A DNA stretch of 64,000 bases. Origin: Streptomyces sp. GESEQ-4. Lineage in GTDB: Bacteria; Actinomycetota; Actinomycetes; Streptomycetales; Streptomycetaceae. How positions within the stretch are numbered: the first letter of the stretch is position 1; the number at the start of each line of letters is the position of its first letter. Made by a program: the position numbers and the translations under genes. Below, piece after piece: positions 58,632 through 64,000 of the stretch. The notes under the pieces are model-generated. The model worked only from the letters and a program-made list of their open reading frames with translations, had not been told where the DNA came from and made no database searches. Location of the stretch: contig NZ_JAFFSU010000024.1 in NCBI RefSeq assembly GCF_017948455.1, positions 1-64,000 of the forward strand. Direction: 5' to 3'.

Positions 58632-59927
58632 ATGTTGACGGCACGAAGGCGTGTGGTGGCGACGGCGGTGATACTCGCCGGGTCACTGCTCCTGACCTCT
58701 TGCGGAGACTCCGACAGTGGGTCCTCAGGAGACGGCAAGACGCTCAAGCTCTGGCACTACGAGGCCCCGAACAGCGCGATGGGACTGGCCTGGAACGAGG
58801 CGATCAAGGAGTTCAAGGCCAAGCATCCGGGCGTGAAGGTGGAGTTCGAGGAGAAGGGCTTCGAGCAGATCCAGAAGACCGCCCCGATGGTCCTCAACTC
58901 CTCCGACGCCCCCGACGTCATGGAGTACAACAAGGGCAACGCGACCGCGGGCCTGCTGTCCAAGCAGGGTCTGCTCACCGACCTGTCCGCGGAGGCCACC
59001 AAGCGCGGCTGGGACAAGAAGCTCAGCGCGAGCGTCCGCACCACCAGCGTGTACGACGCGAACGGCGTGATGGGCTCCGGCAAGTGGTTCGGCGTGCCCA
59101 ACTACGCCGAGTACACGATGGTCTTCTACAACAAGGACCTCTTCGCCAAGTACAAGATCCCCGAGCCGAAGACGTTCGCCGAACTGACCGCCGCGATGGA
59201 CACGTTCGTCAAGAACAAGGTGACCCCGCTCGCCAACGGCGGCGCCGAGTACATCGCCCACCAGTACCTGTACCAGCTGGCCCTGTCGAAGGCCGACCGC
59301 GCCTGGGTGGACTCGTACGAGCTGTACAAGGGCAAGACCGACTTCCACGACGCGGCCTGGACGTATGCCGCCGAGACCTTCGCCGACTGGGTGAAGAAGG
59401 GCTACATCGGCAAGACGTCCAGCAATGTGAAGGCCGAGGAGACCGGGGTCTCCTTCATCCAGGGCAAGGCGCCGATCCTGTTCTCCGGCAGCTGGTGGTA
59501 CGGCCGTTTCGTGGACGAGGCGAAGTTCGACTGGGGCACCTTCCTGTGGCCCGACTCCAACCTCACGCTCGGCTCCGGCGGCAACCTGTGGGTGGTCCCC
59601 AAGGGCGCCAAGAACAAGGAACTCGCCTACGACTTCATCGACATCACCATGTCGGAGAAGATCCAGAACCTGCTCGGCAACAAGGGCGGCGTCCCGGTCG
59701 CGGCCGACGCGAGCGCCATCACCGACCCGAAGTCCAAGTCCCTCATCGACAACTTCAACACCCTCTCCGAGCGCGACGGCCTGGCCTTCTACCCCGACTG
59801 GCCGGTCCCCGGCTTCTACGACGTCCTCGTCTCCGAGACCCAGAAGCTGATCACCGGCAGCGAGCAGCCGGACGGCTATCTCGACGCCCTCCAGGAGGCG
59901 TACGACAAGGGCGTGCCGCAGCAATGA
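58632..59927 (+). CDS. Sugar-binding lipoprotein, probable alpha-xyloside importer
   Basis: A 431-residue extracellular solute-binding protein with a lipoprotein signal (LLTSCGDS) and the SBP_bac_1 fold (LKLWHYEAPNSAMGLAW, SSDAPDVMEYNKGNATAGLL, FIQGKAPILFSGSWWYG). First gene of a five-gene operon with two permeases, a GH31 enzyme and a LacI regulator; the linked alpha-xylosidase suggests an isoprimeverose- or xyloglucan-derived ligand. ATG 58632; its stop overlaps the permease start by 4 bases. Confidence 0.93.
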   Translation: MLTARRRVVATAVILAGSLLLTSCGDSDSGSSGDGKTLKLWHYEAPNSAMGLAWNEAIKEFKAKHPGVKVEFEEKGFEQIQKTAPMVLNSSDAPDVMEYNKGNATAGLLSKQGLLTDLSAEATKRGWDKKLSASVRTTSVYDANGVMGSGKWFGVPNYAEYTMVFYNKDLFAKYKIPEPKTFAELTAAMDTFVKNKVTPLANGGAEYIAHQYLYQLALSKADRAWVDSYELYKGKTDFHDAAWTYAAETFADWVKKGYIGKTSSNVKAEETGVSFIQGKAPILFSGSWWYGRFVDEAKFDWGTFLWPDSNLTLGSGGNLWVVPKGAKNKELAYDFIDITMSEKIQNLLGNKGGVPVAADASAITDPKSKSLIDNFNTLSERDGLAFYPDWPVPGFYDVLVSETQKLITGSEQPDGYLDALQEAYDKGVPQQ

Positions 59928-60874
59928 CGGTGACCGTCGAGCGGCGGGTGACCGGCAAACAGACCCACGCCGGTCACCCGCGCCGCCCCCGTGACTCGTA
60001 CGCCCTCTTCCTGCTGCCCGGTGTCCTCGCCTTCCTGACCGTGATCATCGTCCCGTTCCTGATGAACACGGGCGTGAGCTTCACCGACTGGCAGGGCGTG
60101 GGGTCCCCTCAGTGGTCCGGGCTCGCCAACTACCGGGAGCTGCTGGACGATTCCGAGTTCTGGGCGTCGTTCCGGCACAGCCTGTTCATGGTCGTCGCCA
60201 TGGCGGCCGTACCGACGGCGGTCGGACTGGTGCTGGCCGCCGCGCTGTTCGACTACGTCGGCAAGCACTTCGGATCGAAGACGGTCGCCGTCCTGCGCGC
60301 CTGCTTCTACCTGCCGCAGGTGCTGCCGATCGCGGTCGCGGGCATCGTCTGGAGCTGGATCCTCGCCCCGGACAGCGGCTCCCTCAACGAAGTGCTCAAG
60401 GCGATCGGCCTGTCGAGCTGGCAGCAGGACTGGCTCGGCGATCCCGACATCGCGCTCTACAGCGTGATGGGCGTGATGGTCTGGGTGCAGCTCGGCTTCC
60501 CGCTGGTCATCTTCATGGCGGGCCTCCAGCGCGTCGATCCGCAGCTGTACGAGGCGGCCGAGCTGGACGGCGCCGGCTGGTGGCGCCGGTTCTGGCACAT
60601 CACGCTGCCGCAGATCCGCCCGGAGATATACGTCGTCCTGACGTGGTGCACGATCGCCGCGCTCAAGGTCTTCGGCGCGGTGTACGTCCTGACGAAGGGC
60701 GGGCCGGGTGGCGCCACCAACGTCCCGTCCTACTTCTCCTTCACCACGTTCTTCGAGAAGACGCAGGTCGGGTATGGCGCCGCGATCTCGACGGTGCTGA
60801 CGGTGATGATCCTGCTGCTGTCGCTGATCGGCCTGAAGCTCCAGACCCGCGCGGAGGAAAGGGAGGGATCATGA
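59924..60874 (+). CDS. Carbohydrate ABC permease, MalF type
   Basis: A 316-residue CUT1 permease with six transmembrane segments and EAA loop LYEAAELDGAGWWRRFWHI. ATG 59924 lies within the lipoprotein stop overlap (ATGA). Its stop overlaps the next permease start in the same way. Confidence 0.93.
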   Translation: MTVTVERRVTGKQTHAGHPRRPRDSYALFLLPGVLAFLTVIIVPFLMNTGVSFTDWQGVGSPQWSGLANYRELLDDSEFWASFRHSLFMVVAMAAVPTAVGLVLAAALFDYVGKHFGSKTVAVLRACFYLPQVLPIAVAGIVWSWILAPDSGSLNEVLKAIGLSSWQQDWLGDPDIALYSVMGVMVWVQLGFPLVIFMAGLQRVDPQLYEAAELDGAGWWRRFWHITLPQIRPEIYVVLTWCTIAALKVFGAVYVLTKGGPGGATNVPSYFSFTTFFEKTQVGYGAAISTVLTVMILLLSLIGLKLQTRAEEREGS

Positions 60875-61695
60875 CCAGCGCCCTGCGTCGCTACCCGGTG
60901 CTGATCGCCCTGTGCATCGCCGCCCTCTTCATGATCGTGCCGTTTCTCATCGTCACGCTCAACGCGTTCAAGTCACCCGCCGAATACTCCCAGAACGGCC
61001 CGCTGAGCCTCCCCGACGGCCTCTACCTGGACGGTCTGAAGGACTTCTGGGAACGCGTCGACTACACCCAGAAGCTCGTCAACTCCTTGCTCATCAGCGG
61101 CGGGGTGGCGGTCTTCGCGGTGATCCTGTCGATCCTCAACGCGTACGCGATCGGTATCGGCCGCATCAAGGGCCGCACCTGGGTGCTGGCCTTCTTCGTC
61201 CTCGCGAACATGCTGCCGCAGGAGGCGCTGGTCTACCCGATCTACTACCTGAGCAAGGAGGCGGGGCTCTACGACACCCGGCTCAGCGTGATCATCGTGT
61301 TCACGGTGATCCAGGCGGCGTTCGGCACCTATCTCCTCTCCTCCGTCCTCGGCCAGTTCCCCCGCGAGATCATCGAGGCCGCCCGGATCGACGGCGCGAA
61401 CAAGTGGCAGATCCTGTGGCGGATCGTCGTCCCCGTCAGCCGCCCCACCATCGGCGTGCTGCTGGTGTTCTTCTTCATCTGGACCTGGAACGAGTTCCTG
61501 CTCCCCCTGGTCATGCTGATCTCCAACGACAACCAGACGGTGTCGGTGGCGCTCGGCGTCCTCCAGGGCCAGCGTCTGATGGACGCCACCATGACCAACG
61601 CGGCCGCCCTCCTCGGCGTGCTCCCCGCCCTCGTCTTCTTCCTCGTCTTCCAGCGAACGCTCACCCGCGGCATCGCCGTGGGAGCCGTGAAGTAA
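60871..61695 (+). CDS. Carbohydrate ABC permease, MalG type
   Basis: A 274-residue CUT1 permease; the EAA loop is IIEAARIDGANKWQILWRI. WTWNEFLLPLVML is the MalG-type end motif. ATG 60871 overlaps the previous stop (ATGA). No ATPase gene is in the operon, as usual where MsiK is shared. Confidence 0.93.
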   Translation: MTSALRRYPVLIALCIAALFMIVPFLIVTLNAFKSPAEYSQNGPLSLPDGLYLDGLKDFWERVDYTQKLVNSLLISGGVAVFAVILSILNAYAIGIGRIKGRTWVLAFFVLANMLPQEALVYPIYYLSKEAGLYDTRLSVIIVFTVIQAAFGTYLLSSVLGQFPREIIEAARIDGANKWQILWRIVVPVSRPTIGVLLVFFFIWTWNEFLLPLVMLISNDNQTVSVALGVLQGQRLMDATMTNAAALLGVLPALVFFLVFQRTLTRGIAVGAVK

Positions 61696-61706
61696 GGGAC
61701 CCCCAC

Positions 61707-63956
61707 GTGAAGTTCACCGACGGCTACTGGCTGCTCCGCGAAGGAGTCACCGCGGCCCACCCGGTCGAGGTGCTCGACGTCACCGCGACGGACGGCGCAC
61801 TGGAGATCCACGCGCCGACCAAGCCCATCCGGCACCGCGGCGACCTGCTGAAGGGACCGGTCGTGACGATCAGCGCCCATACGCCGATGCCCGACGTCAT
61901 CGGCCTCACCTTCACCCACTTCGAGGGCGAGCAGCCGCGCGGCCCTCAGTTCGACCTCGCGAAGGAGGAGACCGCCGCCCACACGGAGTACGACGAGGAG
62001 AACGCGACCCTCACCTCCGGCGCGCTGTCGGTCCGGGTGTCCCGCACCGGCCCCTGGCACGTCGACTTCCTCGCCCACGGCCGCACCCTCACCTCCAGCG
62101 GCCCCAAGGGCATGGGCATCATGCGGGACGGGGAAGGCTCGCACTACCTGCGGGAACAGCTGAACCTCAAGGTCGGCACCTCCGTCTACGGCCTCGGCGA
62201 ACGCTTCGGCCCGCTCGTCAAGAACGGCCAGGTCGTCGACATCTGGAACGCCGACGGCGGCACGGCCACCGAACAGGCCTACAAGAACGCCCCGTTCTAT
62301 CTGACGGACGCCGGCTACGGCGTCTTCGTCGACCACCCGGGCAAGGTCTCCTTCGAGGTGGGCTCGGAGACCGTGTCGAGGGTCCAGTTCAGCGCGGAGA
62401 CGCAGCAGTTGACGTACTACGTCATCTACGGCCCCTCCCCCAAGGACATCCTCCGCAAGTACACGGCCCTCACCGGCCGCCCGGCGCTCCCGCCCGCCTG
62501 GTCGTTCGGGCTGTGGCTGTCGACGTCCTTCACGACGTCGTACGACGAGGAGACGGTGACGTCGTTCATCGAGGGCATGCGGGAGCGCGAACTCCCGCTG
62601 TCCGTCTTCCACTTCGACTGCTTCTGGATGCGCGAATTCAACTGGTGCGACTTCCAGTGGGATCCGCGGGTCTTCCCTGATCCGCAGGGCATGCTGTCCC
62701 GGCTGCACGCGCGGGGCCTGCGCGTCAGCGTCTGGATCAACCCGTACATCGCCCAGCGCTCCCCGCTGTTCGCGGAGGGCAAGGCGCTGGGGCATCTGCT
62801 GAAGCGGCCGGACGGCAGCGTGTGGCAGTGGGACCTGTGGCAGCCGGGCATGGCCCTGGTCGACTTCACCTCCCCCGCCGCCCGCGACTGGTACGCGGCC
62901 AAGCTGGAGGCGCTGCTCGCGCAGGGCGTGGACTGCTTCAAGACGGACTTCGGCGAGCGGGTACCGGTGGACGTGGCCTGGTCCGACGGCTCCGACCCGG
63001 AGCGGATGCACAACTACTACACGTACCTCTACAACCGCACGGTCTTCGACGTCCTGCGCAAGCACCGCGGTGAGGAGGAGGCGGTCGTCTTCGCCCGGTC
63101 GGCGACGGCGGGCAGCCAGAAGTTCCCCGTGCACTGGGGCGGCGACTGCGAGGCGACGTACGAGTCGATGGCCGAGTCACTGCGCGGCGGGCTCTCGCTG
63201 GGGCTCTCGGGCTTCGGGTTCTGGAGCCATGACATCGGCGGCTTCGAGGGCACGCCGACGCCGTCGCTGTTCAAGCGGTGGCTGGCGTTCGGGCTGCTGT
63301 CGTCGCACAGCCGACTGCACGGCAGCTCGTCCTACCGGGTGCCGTGGCTGTTCGACGAGGAGTCGGTGGACGTGCTGCGGCACTTCACCCGGCTGAAGCT
63401 CAGCCTGATGCCGTATCTGTACGAGGCCGCCCGCACCGCCCAGGCCGAGGGGACGCCGGTCATGCGGGCCATGGTGCTGGAGTTCCCGGACGATCCCGGG
63501 TGCGCGCATCTGGAGCGGCAGTACATGCTCGGGCCGGATCTGCTGGTGGCGCCGGTCTTCGACGACGAGGGACAGGTGACCTACTACTGTCCCGAGGGCA
63601 CCTGGACCCACTTCGTCAGCGGGCAGACGGTCACCGGCCCGCGCTGGGTGCGCGAGAAGCACGGCTTCATGAGCGTGCCGCTGCTGGTCAGGCCGGGTTC
63701 GGTGATCCCGGTCGGCGCGGTGGCCGACCGGCCCGACTACGACCACGCCGACGGGGTGACGCTGCGGGCCTACGGGCTGGAGCGGGGCGCCCAGGTGACG
63801 GTGCGGGTCGGGGAGGTGTCCTTCACCGTCGTACGCGAAGGGGACACGCTGCGGGCGTCGTGCAGTGATCCTTCGGCGCCGTGGGCGCTGGCCGCGGGCG
63901 AGCGGGTGGTGCGGGCGCCGGCCGGGACCGGCTTCCTGACGGTGGAGCTGGGCTGA
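61707..63956 (+). CDS. GH31 alpha-xylosidase
   Basis: A 749-residue family 31 glycoside hydrolase of the YicI type. The N-terminal beta domains are followed by the (beta/alpha)8 barrel: FHFDCFWMREFNWCDFQWDP, then the nucleophile Asp414 in FKTDFGERVP and FARSATAGSQKFPVHWGGDC. Phe-Trp residues in the C-F-W-M-R-E-F-N-W-C-D-F loop are typical of alpha-xylosidases rather than alpha-glucosidases. No signal peptide, so it acts on imported xylosides in the cytoplasm. GTG 61707 follows the permease stop by 11 bases. Confidence 0.93.
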   Translation: MKFTDGYWLLREGVTAAHPVEVLDVTATDGALEIHAPTKPIRHRGDLLKGPVVTISAHTPMPDVIGLTFTHFEGEQPRGPQFDLAKEETAAHTEYDEENATLTSGALSVRVSRTGPWHVDFLAHGRTLTSSGPKGMGIMRDGEGSHYLREQLNLKVGTSVYGLGERFGPLVKNGQVVDIWNADGGTATEQAYKNAPFYLTDAGYGVFVDHPGKVSFEVGSETVSRVQFSAETQQLTYYVIYGPSPKDILRKYTALTGRPALPPAWSFGLWLSTSFTTSYDEETVTSFIEGMRERELPLSVFHFDCFWMREFNWCDFQWDPRVFPDPQGMLSRLHARGLRVSVWINPYIAQRSPLFAEGKALGHLLKRPDGSVWQWDLWQPGMALVDFTSPAARDWYAAKLEALLAQGVDCFKTDFGERVPVDVAWSDGSDPERMHNYYTYLYNRTVFDVLRKHRGEEEAVVFARSATAGSQKFPVHWGGDCEATYESMAESLRGGLSLGLSGFGFWSHDIGGFEGTPTPSLFKRWLAFGLLSSHSRLHGSSSYRVPWLFDEESVDVLRHFTRLKLSLMPYLYEAARTAQAEGTPVMRAMVLEFPDDPGCAHLERQYMLGPDLLVAPVFDDEGQVTYYCPEGTWTHFVSGQTVTGPRWVREKHGFMSVPLLVRPGSVIPVGAVADRPDYDHADGVTLRAYGLERGAQVTVRVGEVSFTVVREGDTLRASCSDPSAPWALAAGERVVRAPAGTGFLTVELG

Positions 63957-64000
63957 TGGTGAAGATCACTGACGTGGCCCGGCACGCCGGCGTCTCCCCC
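63956..64000 (+). CDS. LacI-family regulator, N-terminus only
   Basis: ATG 63956 overlaps the GH31 stop by one base (TGATG). The 15 visible codons read MVKITDVARHAGVSP, the LacI helix-turn-helix start. The rest lies off the right edge. It is the likely repressor acting at the palindromes before the operon. Confidence 0.9.
   Translation, partial: MVKITDVARHAGVSP

Overview
The window is high-GC chromosomal DNA of a Streptomyces species. Third codon positions are overwhelmingly G or C, GTG starts and 4-base GTGA overlaps are common, and the marker genes are typical of the genus: an SsgA-like sporulation protein, sigU with its anti-sigma gene, hupA and nnaR. From memory, ssgG, hpd with its AsnC regulator, the hexosaminidase/ABC operon, murA, hupA, malic enzyme, helD, rsuA-sigU and nnaR-narK occur in similar order in the S. 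coelicolor core chromosome (about SCO2924-SCO2959). No database was available to confirm this.

Layout. 0-6.3 kb: an edge-truncated DUF2510 protein entering an almost pure G tract, ssgG, a GlcD-type flavoprotein, a membrane-anchored TPR protein, and 4-hydroxyphenylpyruvate dioxygenase divergent from an AsnC/Lrp regulator. 6.3-10 kb: a four-gene OpuC-type compatible-solute ABC importer. 10-17 kb: an ArsR regulator with a clear operator, an S16 (Lon-type) secreted protease, an IclR regulator, a superfamily II helicase, a Fic/RHH toxin-antitoxin pair, an MFS exporter and tRNA-Cys. 17-23.5 kb: an orphan SUKH-4 immunity-like protein and a coupled xanthine-dehydrogenase-type operon whose [2Fe-2S] subunit has a long His-rich extension. 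23.7-28.5 kb: a GlcNAc-oligosaccharide importer plus GH20 hexosaminidase operon with a DasR-like site. 28.6-37.6 kb: housekeeping genes (DUF3039, YqgE, murA, hupA, malic enzyme, helD, rsuA-sigU). 37.9-42.1 kb: a CGNR zinc-finger regulator, a DUF1772 protein and the nitrate genes nnaR and narK. 42.2-46 kb: a decayed AAA ATPase, a TetR/NmrA pair and a type-VII-secretion-like three-gene module. 46-56 kb: a run of minus-strand genes for extracytoplasmic proteins (P-domain subtilase, ABC exporter, orphan secreted protein, amidase-like protein, polysaccharide deacetylase, class A penicillin-binding protein). 56-64 kb: a LysR/MFS pair and an alpha-xyloside ABC/GH31 operon ending in a LacI gene cut by the window edge.

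Most unusual: (1) the class A PBP at 53880-56105 lacks both the catalytic Ser and Lys of its SxxK motif (it reads T-A-F-T) but keeps SxN, KTG and the glycosyltransferase motifs; (2) a secreted protein of unknown family lies next to a small ABC exporter and a P-domain subtilase, on a long structured leader, and looks like a secretion-and-processing cassette; (3) a type-VII-like module without secretion machinery; (4) a shared 29-bp repeat core, one copy of which lies in a 66-bp element inside an ABC permease reading frame; (5) a duplicated 3' end of murA; (6) several clean operators (LacI palindromes, ArsR and TetR inverted repeats, an AsnC half-site array, GlnR-like and DasR-like sites). No rRNA, CRISPR array, complete insertion sequence or prophage was seen.
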